NCBI RefSeq assembly: GCF_019166065.1
Contig: NZ_JAHTBN010000012.1
Location: 1 to 64,000 of the forward strand
Source of the DNA: Candidimonas humi
GTDB taxonomy: Bacteria; Pseudomonadota; Gammaproteobacteria; Burkholderiales; Burkholderiaceae_B
Direction: 5' to 3'
Length of the DNA stretch: 64,000 nt
The notes under the pieces are model-generated. The model was not told where the DNA came from. It did not search any database and saw only the letters and a program-made list of their open reading frames with translations. The position numbers and the translations under genes were made by a program. This document shows, in pieces, positions 52,154-60,689 of the stretch (position 1 is the first letter of the stretch; each line of letters starts with the position of its first letter).

Positions 52154-52298
52154 GCTCTCTTTCATCCGGACTATGACCGTCGGCCCCGGAATCGCACCGG
52201 ATCTGCTGACCCCGCCGCCATGGCGACGGGCGCTCGCGGGCTGTGCGCGCATGCGCAATCACCGCCGGTGGGGACTTGCACCCCGCCCTGAGAACGTC
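52154..52298 (-). promoter_or_regulatory. FMN riboswitch (RFN element) of ribH
   Basis: On the minus strand the RFN signature is complete: AGGGCGGGGTGCAAGTCCCC, then ACCGGCGGT, a variable stem, GGTCAGCAGATCCGGTGCGA, GGGGCCGACGGTCATAGTCC and the closing GGATGAAAGAGAGC. The element lies about 100 bases upstream of the ribH ATG. It senses FMN and represses the gene. Confidence 0.95.
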
Positions 52299-52483
52299 GC
52301 GGCCGCTGACGGCCGCGTAAAAAAATATATCACGAACGCAGGCCACCGCGCAGCGGCGCGGGCTGGCGCATGTGTGCCGGGCCGGGCCCCGCTACTGTGC
52401 CGCGCCCCCAAATACGTGGCACGGGCGGTTGCGGCAGGCGCCGGAATGCTGCCCGCCTGCGGCCACACCAGGCCCGGCAGTAC

Positions 52484-52924
52484 TCAACGCGCGTGGACGA
52501 TGATCAGCCACAGTACGCCGTAGCGATCGGCCACCATGCCGAAGGACTCGGCAAAAAAGGTCGGCCCGAGCGGCATCGTGACCTGGCCGCCATCGGCCAG
52601 TGCGTCGAAAAAGCGCCGTGCTTCGGCCTGGCCGGCGGCCTCTATCGTTATTCCGAAACCGCGGAACTGAGGGCCGCCGTCTTCGTTGCCGTCGGATGCG
52701 AACAATACCGTGTCGCCGATGCGCACAGTGGCATGCATCACTTTTTCCAGGCGCCCGGCCATTGACGGGCATGCTGCGGAAGAAGAGCCCTGGCCGGCGT
52801 CGGCCGGCGCCGGCGCATCCTTGTAGCGCATGAGATCGACGATTTCGGCATCCAGCGCCTTGCCGTAGAAAGCCAGGGCCTCGTCGCAGCGGCCGTTGAA
52901 GAATAGATAAGGATGTAGCTGCAT
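52484..52924 (-). CDS. VOC family protein (PhnB-like)
   Basis: A 146-residue member of the PhnB/YdhR-like part of the vicinal oxygen chelate superfamily. It begins MQLHPYLFFNGRCDEALAFY and shows the DGGPQFRGFGITI and SFGMVADRYGVLW motifs. Function is unknown; the fold often binds small ligands or metals. ATG 52924 follows AAGGAG. A twin palindrome lies about 100-150 bases upstream, suggesting control by a repressor. Confidence 0.9.
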   Translation of the reverse strand: MQLHPYLFFNGRCDEALAFYGKALDAEIVDLMRYKDAPAPADAGQGSSSAACPSMAGRLEKVMHATVRIGDTVLFASDGNEDGGPQFRGFGITIEAAGQAEARRFFDALADGGQVTMPLGPTFFAESFGMVADRYGVLWLIIVHAR

Positions 52925-53026
52925 GGATTGCTCCTTGGGCGATAGATACGAAAACGGGAATTTCTTGCGGCAGGCCTCTTGCGGCAAGCCGCGATACGCA
53001 GTCCTTCCGGAGAGTGTTCCGGATAT

Positions 53027-53078
53027 TTGTGTACGGCGTACACAATAAGATAGCAAATATTCTGTACAGCGTCCACAT
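53027..53078 (-). promoter_or_regulatory. twin 19-bp palindromic operator and promoter of the VOC gene
   Basis: TTGTGTAC-GGC-GTACACAA at 53027-53045 is a perfect 19-bp palindrome. A related, imperfect copy (TTCTGTAC-AGC-GTCCACAT) lies at 53060-53078, 33 bases away. A minus-strand promoter, TGGACG (53070-53075) and TATCTT (53047-53052) with 17-base spacing, sits between them, so both copies would block it. The pattern fits a TetR-type repressor, none of which is encoded in this window. Confidence 0.6.
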
Positions 53079-53178
53079 CTGTGTGGGCCGAGCGGCGGAC
53101 AGGCGGGCTCCGAGCCGCGGCTCAGGCTTGGCTCGGCGTTATCGCCCCGGCGCCGCCTCGCGGCCCCGGAGCGGGGGT

Positions 53179-54144
53179 TCAGGACGCAAGCAGCTCGCTG
53201 AAGCGCTGCAGATCGACGTTGCCGCCGCTCAGGATGACGCCCACGCGCTTGCCGCGCAATTCCGCGCCCAGCCCGCGCGCGCCCGCATAGCCCAGGCAGC
53301 CGGTAGGTTCCACCATGATCTTCATGCGTGCCGCGAAGAATCGCATGGCTGCTACCAGATCGGCGTCGGAAGCCGTCACGATGTCCTGCACATCGCGGCG
53401 GATGATCGCAAAAGTGTGCTTGCCCAGATGTTGGGTCTGGGCGCCGTCGGCAATGGTGCGCGGCGTGTCGATGTGCACGATGGCACCGGATCGCAGGGAT
53501 TGCTGGCCGTCGTTACCCGTCTCGGGCTCCACGCCGTACACCTTGCAGTCGGGCGACAAGGCGCGCGCCGCAAGCGCCGAGCCCGACAACAGGCCGCCGC
53601 CGCCCAGGGGCACGAACAAGTAGTCGAGCGTGCCCGCTTCCTGGAGCAGTTCGCGGGCGGCCGTGCCTTGCCCCGCAATGACGTCGGGGTGATCGTAGGG
53701 CGGGATCAAGGTCAGGCCCTTCTCTGCGGCCAGCGTTTGTGCGAGCTCTTCGCGGTCTTGCGTGTAGCGGTCGTAGAGCACCACATGGCCGCCGTAGCCT
53801 TTGGTCGCGGCCAGTTTGGCGGCCGGCGCATCCTGCGGCATCAGTATCGTGGCTTCTATGCCGAGCACGCGCGCCGCCAATGCCACGGCCTGCGCATGGT
53901 TGCCCGAGGAAAACGCCAGCACGCCGCGGCGCTTCTGCTCTGCGTTGAAACGCGACAGCGCGTTGAAGGCGCCGCGGAACTTGAAGGCGCCCATGCGCTG
54001 GAGGTTCTCGCACTTGAAGTACAACTCGGCGCCGAACTCCTGGTTGGCGGTGTGCGACACCAGCACGGGAGTGCGGTGCGCGTGGCCGCGCAGCCGCCCT
54101 GCGGCGGCGGCGACGTCTTCATAAGTCGGTGTCGGCTGGTCCAT
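53179..54144 (-). CDS. threonine dehydratase-like PLP enzyme (serine/threonine dehydratase)
   Basis: A 321-residue fold-type II PLP enzyme without an ACT domain, the size of catabolic threonine dehydratase or serine racemase/dehydratase. The PLP Lys lies in GAFKFRGAFNAL, phosphate contacts in SSGNHAQAVA and PLGGGGLLSG. It deaminates L-threonine, serine or threo-hydroxyaspartate to the 2-oxo acid. ATG 54144 is used; an upstream frame to 54234 includes the repeat array and is rejected. Tandem 14-bp repeats lie directly upstream. Confidence 0.9.
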   Translation of the reverse strand: MDQPTPTYEDVAAAAGRLRGHAHRTPVLVSHTANQEFGAELYFKCENLQRMGAFKFRGAFNALSRFNAEQKRRGVLAFSSGNHAQAVALAARVLGIEATILMPQDAPAAKLAATKGYGGHVVLYDRYTQDREELAQTLAAEKGLTLIPPYDHPDVIAGQGTAARELLQEAGTLDYLFVPLGGGGLLSGSALAARALSPDCKVYGVEPETGNDGQQSLRSGAIVHIDTPRTIADGAQTQHLGKHTFAIIRRDVQDIVTASDADLVAAMRFFAARMKIMVEPTGCLGYAGARGLGAELRGKRVGVILSGGNVDLQRFSELLAS

Positions 54145-54167
54145 GGAAAGATCCACAAAAGAGATAC

Positions 54168-54209
54168 GGGCTGAGTGATACGAGCTAAGTGATACGAGCT
54201 GAGTGATAC
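54168..54209. repeat. three 14-bp tandem repeats
   Basis: Units GGGCTGAGTGATAC, GAGCTAAGTGATAC and GAGCTGAGTGATAC at 54168-54181, 54182-54195 and 54196-54209. A partial fourth, GAGATAC, precedes them. They lie 24 bases upstream of the dehydratase start, at operator distance, and may bind a regulator. Confidence 0.65.
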
Positions 54210-54343
54210 GGACGAATTGATGTGTGCGTAGCAATGCAAGGGCATGCGGCGCTCATGTGCCGCATGCCGGGCGGGCAAGCCGGGCGCCGCATGGATACAG
54301 GCCCAGATCGGGGCTGCCCCCCGGCAAGGCCGGCAACCCGGGT

Positions 54344-55129
54344 TCAGAGATAGCGGCGGAACCAGTCCAGGGCCTTGGCCCAGCCGTCCTCGGCCTCGGC
54401 CTTGCGGAAGCTGGGGCGGTAGTCGCTGTAGAAGGCATGGCCGGCATCGGAATAAACCACGAAGCGCGAGGCCTTGGAAGCGGCCCCGCCGTGGGCCAGC
54501 ACGGCCTCCATCTTGCGTATGTCTTCCACGGGAATGCTCGTGTCCTGCGCCCCGTACAGGCCCAGCACCGGCGCATGCAGGCTGGCGGCCACGTCGATCG
54601 GATTGCGCACCTGCAGCGGGCCATGCCCGGTGGTCAAGCGCCCATACCAGGCGACCCCCGCCTTGCATACGGGATTGTGTTCCGCATAGAGCCACACCAG
54701 GCGTCCGCCCCAACAGAAGCCCGTCACCCCCAGGCGCTTGGCATCGGCGCCTTGCGATTCGGCCCATTTGGCGCTGGCGTCCAGATCGGCCAGCACTTGT
54801 TCGTCAGGCACCTTGGCGACGATATTCTTCACCAGGCTGGGGATTTCGGTGTAGGCGCTGGCATCGCCCTGGCGCTGGTAGAGCTCGACCGCGACCGCGA
54901 AGTAGCCCTCGTGCGCGAAGCGCCGGCAGACGTCCTGGACATGCTCGTGCAAGCCGAAGATTTCCTGGATGACCAGCACCACCGGGCAATGCGCCCGGTC
55001 GGCCGGGGCGGCGAAATAGGCCTTGATCGTGCCGTCGAAAGTAGGCATGTCCACCAGGCCATGCTTGAGCCCTTCGGCCGAAGTATGCAAGGTGGTGTCG
55101 GCGGCTCCGGTGATGGGAGAAAAAGACAT
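54344..55129 (-). CDS. dienelactone hydrolase family protein
   Basis: A 261-residue alpha/beta hydrolase of the dienelactone hydrolase family. The catalytic triad is Cys in GFCWGGRLVW, Asp in GAQDTSIP and His in SDAGHAFY; Glu in VIQEIFGLHEH assists. Dienelactone hydrolases feed maleylacetate in chloroaromatic pathways, which links in theme to the 22-40 kb genes, but the gene is distant and family members have broad esterase roles. ATG 55129 follows AAGGAG. Confidence 0.92.
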   Translation of the reverse strand: MSFSPITGAADTTLHTSAEGLKHGLVDMPTFDGTIKAYFAAPADRAHCPVVLVIQEIFGLHEHVQDVCRRFAHEGYFAVAVELYQRQGDASAYTEIPSLVKNIVAKVPDEQVLADLDASAKWAESQGADAKRLGVTGFCWGGRLVWLYAEHNPVCKAGVAWYGRLTTGHGPLQVRNPIDVAASLHAPVLGLYGAQDTSIPVEDIRKMEAVLAHGGAASKASRFVVYSDAGHAFYSDYRPSFRKAEAEDGWAKALDWFRRYL

Positions 55130-55143
55130 TTCAGCTCCTTGGA

Positions 55144-55192
55144 AGAATCGTGCACAAAGAATCGTGCACAAATTTTATATCGCCCGGGCGAT
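55144..55192. repeat. 14-bp tandem duplication and palindrome upstream of the dienelactone hydrolase gene
   Basis: AGAATCGTGCACAA occurs twice without a gap (55144-55157 and 55158-55171), each holding the palindrome GTGCAC. Eight bases further on, ATCGCCCGGGCGAT (55179-55192) is a perfect 14-bp palindrome. They sit directly ahead of the gene starting at 55129 and form a plausible operator cluster. Confidence 0.6.
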
Positions 55193-55297
55193 GCGCTAGA
55201 ATCAAAGAGCCATCCCATGTGCGCCGGCCGGGTGGCGGCGCCATGCTGCAAGCTGCCGCGCCGATCGCATGGCCTACGGCGCGGGCCTGCCTAAGCC

Positions 55298-55543
55298 ATG
55301 AAAATCAAACTCACTTCCAGAAAGCTGCAGCTATGCTTCTTTCTGGCCATCTACGGACTGGTGTTCGGCCGCCCGCTGTGGCTCATGACCGAGGGCGGGG
55401 CCAGGCCCGCGCCCATGCTGTTCCTGATGGCCTGCTGCGCCGTCTGGTTCGCGCTGATCAGCCTGATAATGGATCAGGCCAAGAAAAGCGCGCGCAAAAA
55501 AAACCAGGAAAACATGTCGCGCCGGCCCGGCCCCCGCGAATAG
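55298..55543 (+). CDS. hypothetical small membrane protein
   Basis: An 81-residue open frame with two hydrophobic segments (about residues 10-28 and 38-58), then a very basic tail (KKSARKKNQENMSRRPGPRE). The ribosome binding site is weak. It converges on polA with 100 bases between, and is divergent from the dienelactone hydrolase gene. I do not recognise a family; codon positions look coding but the call is tentative. Confidence 0.55.
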   Translation: MKIKLTSRKLQLCFFLAIYGLVFGRPLWLMTEGGARPAPMLFLMACCAVWFALISLIMDQAKKSARKKNQENMSRRPGPRE

Positions 55544-55644
55544 GCCTGACGCCGGCCCTGCGCCAAGCCGCGGCCGCGGACCCGTCCCGCCGCAGCGCTA
55601 TGGCCAGGGCCGCCCGAGCGGCCGCCGCCACGGGCGCGATTCCC

Positions 55645-58377
55645 TCAGTGCGCCTGTTCCCAGTTGGGGCCCACGCCGACCTCGGCAACCAGGGGCACGG
55701 CCAGGGTCGCCACGTTGCACATCAGCCCCGGCAGATTGCGCACCAGCAGTTCGACCTCGTCGGCCGGCGCATCGAACACCAGTTCATCATGCACCTGCAT
55801 GACCATGAGCGTGCGCAAGTGTTCGGCGTCCAGCCAGTCCTGCACGGCCGACATCGCCATCTTGATCAGATCGGCCGCGGTGCCCTGCATGGGCGCGTTG
55901 ATCGCCGCGCGCTGCGCCGCCGCGACGCGCGGGCCGCCGGCGCCGCGCAGTTCCGGAAACCAGAGGCGCCGGCCGAATACCGTCTCGACGTAGCCTTGTT
56001 CCTTGGCCCTGACGCGGATATCGGCCATGTACGAAGCGACCCCCGGATAACGCGCGAAATACCGGTCTATGTAGGACTTGGCGGCATCGCGCGTGATGCC
56101 CAGGGCCGAGGCCAGGCCGAATTCGCCCATGCCGTAGATCAGGCCGAAGTTGATGGCCTTGGCCGCGCGCCGCTGTTCCGCGGTGACCTCGGCCAGGGGC
56201 GTGCCGAACACTTCGGAAGCCGTGGCGCGATGGATGTCCTCGCCCTGGGCGAAGGCGCGCTGCAGGTTGGCGTCGCCCGAGACATGCGCCATGACCCGCA
56301 GTTCGATCTGCGAATAGTCGGCCGAGACGATCTGGCCGTCGGTGGCGATGAAGGCCGTGCGCACGCGCCGCCCTTCGGGCGTGCGCACCGGGATGTTCTG
56401 CAGATTGGGATCCGAGGAAGCCAGGCGCCCGGTGATCACCGCCGCCTGGGCATAGCGCGTATGCACGCGCCCCGTGGCCGGATTGATCATCTTGGGCAGT
56501 TTGTCGGTATAAGTGGATTTCAGCTTCGCCAGCCCGCGGTATTCCAGCAGCACTTGCGGCAAGGGGTAGTCCTGGGCCAGCCGGGTGAGCACGTCTTCGT
56601 CGGTCGAGGGCGCGCCGCCGGCAGTCTTGCGCACCACCGGCAGCTTCATGTTCTGGAACAGGATCTCGCCCAGTTGCTTGGGCGAATTGAGGTTGAACGG
56701 CTGCTGCGCCAGTTCGTAGGCCTTTTGCTCGAGCTGCAGCAACTGGCGCCCGATCTCGTGGCTTTGCATGGCCAGCGCATGCGCGTCGATGCGCACCCCA
56801 TTGCGTTCTATGGTGGTGAGCACCGCGGAAGTGCGGATTTCGAGGTGGTAAATGGCCTCCAGGCCCGGCTCGGCCGCCAGCTTGGGGCGCAGGACCTTGT
56901 GCAGTTGCAGGGTGAAATCGGCGTCTTCGCTGGCGTAATAGCCGGCCTTGTCGATCTCGACTTCGTCGAAGCCGATCTGCTTGGCGCCCTTGCCGCACAG
57001 CTCTTCGTAGGTGATGCCGGTGCGGCCCAGCCAGCGTTCGGCCAGTTCCTGCAAATTGACGCGGCGATGCGATTCCAGCACGTAGGCCTGCAACATCGTA
57101 TCTTCGTCTATACCTGCCAGCCGCACCCCTTCGTTCAGGAAGACGTGCGCGTCGTACTTGGCGTTGTGCAGCAGCTTGGAGGCCGCGGCATTTTCCAGCC
57201 AGGGGCGCAGGCGTTCCAGGACCTGGCCGATGGGCAGTTGATCCGGCTGTCCGGCGCCGCGGTGAGTCAGCGGAATATAGCAGGCACGGCCCGGTTCGAC
57301 CGATAGCGAAATGCCCACCAGACGCGCCTGCATCGGGTCCAGGGAAGTGGTTTCGGTGTCCAGCGCCACCAGGGGCGCGGCCTCGATGCGGCGTAGCCAT
57401 TCGTCGAACATCGACCAATCCAGCACCGTGTCGTAGTGCACCGCGCCGGGGCTGCCCGCGGGAGTGGCCGCGTCGGCCGGCACGGCGATGCGCGCGTCCT
57501 GCGCCGGGATGCGGCCCGGGTCGCCGGTCAATTCACGCAGCCAGGTGCGAAAGCCATAGCGATCGTACAGGTCGACCAGCGCCTCGCGATCGGCGGCGCG
57601 CGGCGCCAGTTCGGACAAATCGTGCGACACGCCCGGCACCTCGCAGTCCAGCTTGAGCTCGAGCAGGGTCCGCGTCATGTCGAAGTTGGGGATGGCGGCG
57701 CGCAGATTCTCGCCCGCCACGCCCTTGACGGCCTGCGCGTTGGTGACCAGGTTTTCCACCGACCCGTATTCGGCCAGCCACTTGGCCGCCGTCTTGGGAC
57801 CGACCTTGGCCACCCCCGGAACGTTATCGATGCTGTCGCCGATGAGCATGAGATAATCGACGATCTGCGCCGGCGTCACGCCGAATTTCTTTATCACGCC
57901 GGCCACGTCCTGGCGTTCGCCGCTCATGGTATTGACCAGCTCGATATGGTCGTCGACGAGCTGCGCCAGGTCTTTGTCGCCGGTGGACACCACCGTGTAC
58001 ACGTCGGCGCGCTTGGCCCACTGCGCCAGGGTGCCTATGATGTCGTCGGCTTCGACCCCCGGCACCGCCAGCACCGGCCAGCCCAGGGCCGCCACAGCCT
58101 CGTGGATGGGCGCGATCTGCGCCGCCAGGTCGACGGGCATGGACGGGCGCTGCGCTTTGTACTCGGGGTAGATCTCGTTGCGGAAAGTGTTGCCTTTTGC
58201 ATCAAAAACGCAGGCCGCATAATCCGCCTTGTAATCCTGCGACAGTCTTCGTAACATGGCTATGACGCCATACAGCGCACCGGTCGGCTCGCCTTTTGCA
58301 TTGCGCAGATCGGGCATCGCGTGAAAAGCGCGATACAGGTAGCTGGAACCATCGACAAGCAACAAGGTTTTTTTCAT
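55645..58377 (-). CDS. polA: DNA polymerase I
   Basis: A 910-residue replication and repair polymerase. It carries the 5' nuclease domain (residues 1-300, MKKTLLLVDGSSYLYRAFHA start), the 3'-5' exonuclease domain with acidic residues in ALDTETTSL, NAKYDAHVF and SEDADFTLQ, so proofreading looks intact, and the polymerase domain with SADYSQIELRVMA, RAAKAINFGLIYG and MQVHDELVF. Start 58377 matches the family; the longer frame to 58488 is rejected. Its start codon abuts that of the LOG gene on the other strand. Confidence 0.97.
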   Translation of the reverse strand: MKKTLLLVDGSSYLYRAFHAMPDLRNAKGEPTGALYGVIAMLRRLSQDYKADYAACVFDAKGNTFRNEIYPEYKAQRPSMPVDLAAQIAPIHEAVAALGWPVLAVPGVEADDIIGTLAQWAKRADVYTVVSTGDKDLAQLVDDHIELVNTMSGERQDVAGVIKKFGVTPAQIVDYLMLIGDSIDNVPGVAKVGPKTAAKWLAEYGSVENLVTNAQAVKGVAGENLRAAIPNFDMTRTLLELKLDCEVPGVSHDLSELAPRAADREALVDLYDRYGFRTWLRELTGDPGRIPAQDARIAVPADAATPAGSPGAVHYDTVLDWSMFDEWLRRIEAAPLVALDTETTSLDPMQARLVGISLSVEPGRACYIPLTHRGAGQPDQLPIGQVLERLRPWLENAAASKLLHNAKYDAHVFLNEGVRLAGIDEDTMLQAYVLESHRRVNLQELAERWLGRTGITYEELCGKGAKQIGFDEVEIDKAGYYASEDADFTLQLHKVLRPKLAAEPGLEAIYHLEIRTSAVLTTIERNGVRIDAHALAMQSHEIGRQLLQLEQKAYELAQQPFNLNSPKQLGEILFQNMKLPVVRKTAGGAPSTDEDVLTRLAQDYPLPQVLLEYRGLAKLKSTYTDKLPKMINPATGRVHTRYAQAAVITGRLASSDPNLQNIPVRTPEGRRVRTAFIATDGQIVSADYSQIELRVMAHVSGDANLQRAFAQGEDIHRATASEVFGTPLAEVTAEQRRAAKAINFGLIYGMGEFGLASALGITRDAAKSYIDRYFARYPGVASYMADIRVRAKEQGYVETVFGRRLWFPELRGAGGPRVAAAQRAAINAPMQGTAADLIKMAMSAVQDWLDAEHLRTLMVMQVHDELVFDAPADEVELLVRNLPGLMCNVATLAVPLVAEVGVGPNWEQAH

Positions 58378-59056
58378 GACAATAAATAAAACGGTCCGTA
58401 CACCCGTGGATCGGCAGATTCCCCGAATTATGTCAGAGATGCAGGCTGCTGCCGACCGCCTGCACGACGTGGGCTGGGGCATAAGCATTTTCGGCAGCGC
58501 CCGCCTGCGTTCCGACTCGCCCTACTACGCCATGGCCCAGCAGGTCGGCGAACGCCTGGCCAAGGCGGGCCTGACGGTCATCGCCGGCGGCGGCCCCGGC
58601 ATCATGGAGGCCGCCAACAAGGGCGCCTACGAAGCGGGCGGCACCAGCATAGGCCTGAACATCACGCTGCCGCACGAAACGGTGCACAACCCCTACCAGA
58701 CCCATAGTCTGCACTTCGATTATTTCACCTCGCGCAAAGCCACTTTCTTCATGCACAGCGCCGCCTACATCGCGCTGCCCGGCGGCTTCGGCACGCTGGA
58801 CGAGATCTTCGAAGTGCTGACCCTGGTGCAAACGGGCAAGGTGCCGCCGGCGCCCATCATCCTGATAGGCTCGGCCTACTGGAACGGGCTGATGGAATGG
58901 ATCCGCGCGCAACTGCTGAGCCTGCACCTGATCGGCCCGCACGACATAGAGCTGCTCACCGTCACCGACGATATCGACGCCGCGGTCAGCCTGGTGCAGA
59001 CCTTCTGCTCCGACTACGCAGACAAGCTCGACTGCGCCCCGGCGCTGCCGGAATAG
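58376..59056 (+). CDS. LOG family protein (TIGR00730 Rossmann fold)
   Basis: A 226-residue protein of the lysine decarboxylase-like/LOG family, which hydrolyses nucleoside 5'-monophosphates (cytokinin riboside phosphoribohydrolase or PpnN-like). The motif LPGGFGTLDEIFE with GGGPGIMEAANKGAYEAGG is intact. ATG 58376 overlaps the polA start by two bases; the ATG at 58430 (Met19) is an alternative that would leave room for a leader. The role in bacteria is nucleotide salvage; substrate is inferred. Confidence 0.93.
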   Translation: MTINKTVRTPVDRQIPRIMSEMQAAADRLHDVGWGISIFGSARLRSDSPYYAMAQQVGERLAKAGLTVIAGGGPGIMEAANKGAYEAGGTSIGLNITLPHETVHNPYQTHSLHFDYFTSRKATFFMHSAAYIALPGGFGTLDEIFEVLTLVQTGKVPPAPIILIGSAYWNGLMEWIRAQLLSLHLIGPHDIELLTVTDDIDAAVSLVQTFCSDYADKLDCAPALPE

Positions 59057-59198
59057 CGCCGCGCCCGCCTGCCGCCTTGCCTGCCCCGCCTCGCGGGGCG
59101 CCGGGCTTGCCGCGGCCCCACAGACGGCGACGGCTTGCGGCCGGGCATACAATGGCCCGGAAGACCTTTTTTCCCCAACCTTATCCGCGCTTCGAACC

Positions 59199-60689
59199 AT
59201 GACTACCCCCACGCTACCGATACAACTGAAAGATCCCTCTCTGTTTCGCACGCTTTCCTATATCGACGGGCAATGGGTTGCCGCGGCCGACGGCTCCGCC
59301 TTCCCGGTCGACAACCCCGCCAACGGCGCCATCATCGCGCAGGTCGCGAACCTGGGCGCGGCCGAGGCCGAACAAGCCATACAGGCCGCCAACAAGGCCT
59401 ATAAAGGCTGGCGCGCCCGCACCGGCAAGGACCGCGCCGCCCTGCTGCGCCGCTGGTTCGACCTGATCCTCGCAAACGCCGACGACCTGGCGCGGCTGAT
59501 GACCCTGGAACAAGGCAAGCCCCTGGCCGAATCCCGCGGCGAAGTGGTCTACGGCGCCTCGTTCGTGGAATGGTTCGCCGAACAGGCCAAGCGCGTCAGC
59601 GGCGACATCCTGAACTCGCCCAGCGCCGCCAATCGCATGCTGGTGATGCGCGAGCCCATAGGCGTGTGCGGCGCCATCACGCCCTGGAACTTCCCCAATG
59701 CCATGATCACCCGCAAGGTGGCCCCGGCCCTGGCCGCCGGCTGCACCGTGGTGCTCAAGCCCGCCGAACAAACCCCTCTGTCGGCGCTGGCGCTGGCCGA
59801 GCTGGCCGAACGCGCCGGCATTCCCGCCGGGGTGCTGAACATCGTCACCGCCGACAGCGAACGCTCCATCGCTATCGGCAAGGCGCTGTGCGCCAGCCCC
59901 GTGGTCAAGAAAATGACCTTCACCGGCTCCACTCCCGTGGGGCGCATACTCATGCAGCAAAGCGCGCCCACGGTCAAGAAGATGTCGCTGGAGCTCGGCG
60001 GCCTGGCGCCGTTCATCGTGTTCGACGACGCCGACCTGGATGCCGCGGTCGACGGCGCGGTGGCCTCCAAGTATCGCAACGCCGGGCAGACCTGCGTGTG
60101 CACCAACCGCTTCTATGTGCACGAGGCGGTATACGACGAATTCGTGCGCAAGCTGGCCGCCAAGGTCGGCGGCAGCCTGAAGGTCGGCGACGGCTTTGCC
60201 GAGGGCGTCACCCAGGGCCCGCTGATCGACGACGCGGCCGTCGCCAAGGTGCGCGAGCACATCAAGGACGCCGTGGAGAAAGGCGCCAATGTGGTCGCCG
60301 GCGGCAAGCCCCATGCATTGGGCGGCCGCTATTTCGAGCCCACCATCCTGTCCGACGTGCGCGAAGACATGCTGTGCATGCGCGAGGAAACCTTCGGCCC
60401 GGTCGCGCCGGTGGTCAAGTTCACCGACGAAGCCCATGTCATCGAACTGGCCAACGACACCGAATACGGCCTGGCCTCGTACTTCTACAGCCGCGACATC
60501 GGCCGCATCTTCCGCATCGCCGAGGCGCTGGAATACGGCATGGTGGGTGTCAATACCGGGTTGATCTCCAACGAAGTGGCGCCCTTCGGCGGCGTCAAGC
60601 AGTCGGGGCTCGGGCGCGAGGGCTCGGTCTACGGCATGGACGACTTCATGGAAATGAAGTACGTCTGCCTGGGCGGCATACAGGGCTGA
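59199..60689 (+). CDS. gabD: succinate-semialdehyde dehydrogenase
   Basis: A 496-residue aldehyde dehydrogenase closely matching GabD. The oxyanion Asn lies in ITPWNFPN, catalytic Glu in SLELGGLAP and catalytic Cys in GQTCVCTNRF. The C-terminal GVKQSGLGREGSVYGMDDFMEMKY signature is specific for succinate-semialdehyde dehydrogenase. It converts succinate semialdehyde to succinate with NADP+. No gabT is nearby. The start has a poor ribosome binding site. Confidence 0.93.
   Translation: MTTPTLPIQLKDPSLFRTLSYIDGQWVAAADGSAFPVDNPANGAIIAQVANLGAAEAEQAIQAANKAYKGWRARTGKDRAALLRRWFDLILANADDLARLMTLEQGKPLAESRGEVVYGASFVEWFAEQAKRVSGDILNSPSAANRMLVMREPIGVCGAITPWNFPNAMITRKVAPALAAGCTVVLKPAEQTPLSALALAELAERAGIPAGVLNIVTADSERSIAIGKALCASPVVKKMTFTGSTPVGRILMQQSAPTVKKMSLELGGLAPFIVFDDADLDAAVDGAVASKYRNAGQTCVCTNRFYVHEAVYDEFVRKLAAKVGGSLKVGDGFAEGVTQGPLIDDAAVAKVREHIKDAVEKGANVVAGGKPHALGGRYFEPTILSDVREDMLCMREETFGPVAPVVKFTDEAHVIELANDTEYGLASYFYSRDIGRIFRIAEALEYGMVGVNTGLISNEVAPFGGVKQSGLGREGSVYGMDDFMEMKYVCLGGIQG

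Noticed and set aside
53014-54174. A 386-codon plus-strand frame over the dehydratase gene
   Set aside because: Shadow of a gene with intact PLP motifs on the other strand.
55150-57306. A 718-codon open frame antisense to polA
   Set aside because: polA has all expected motifs in the other strand; this is a GC-driven shadow.
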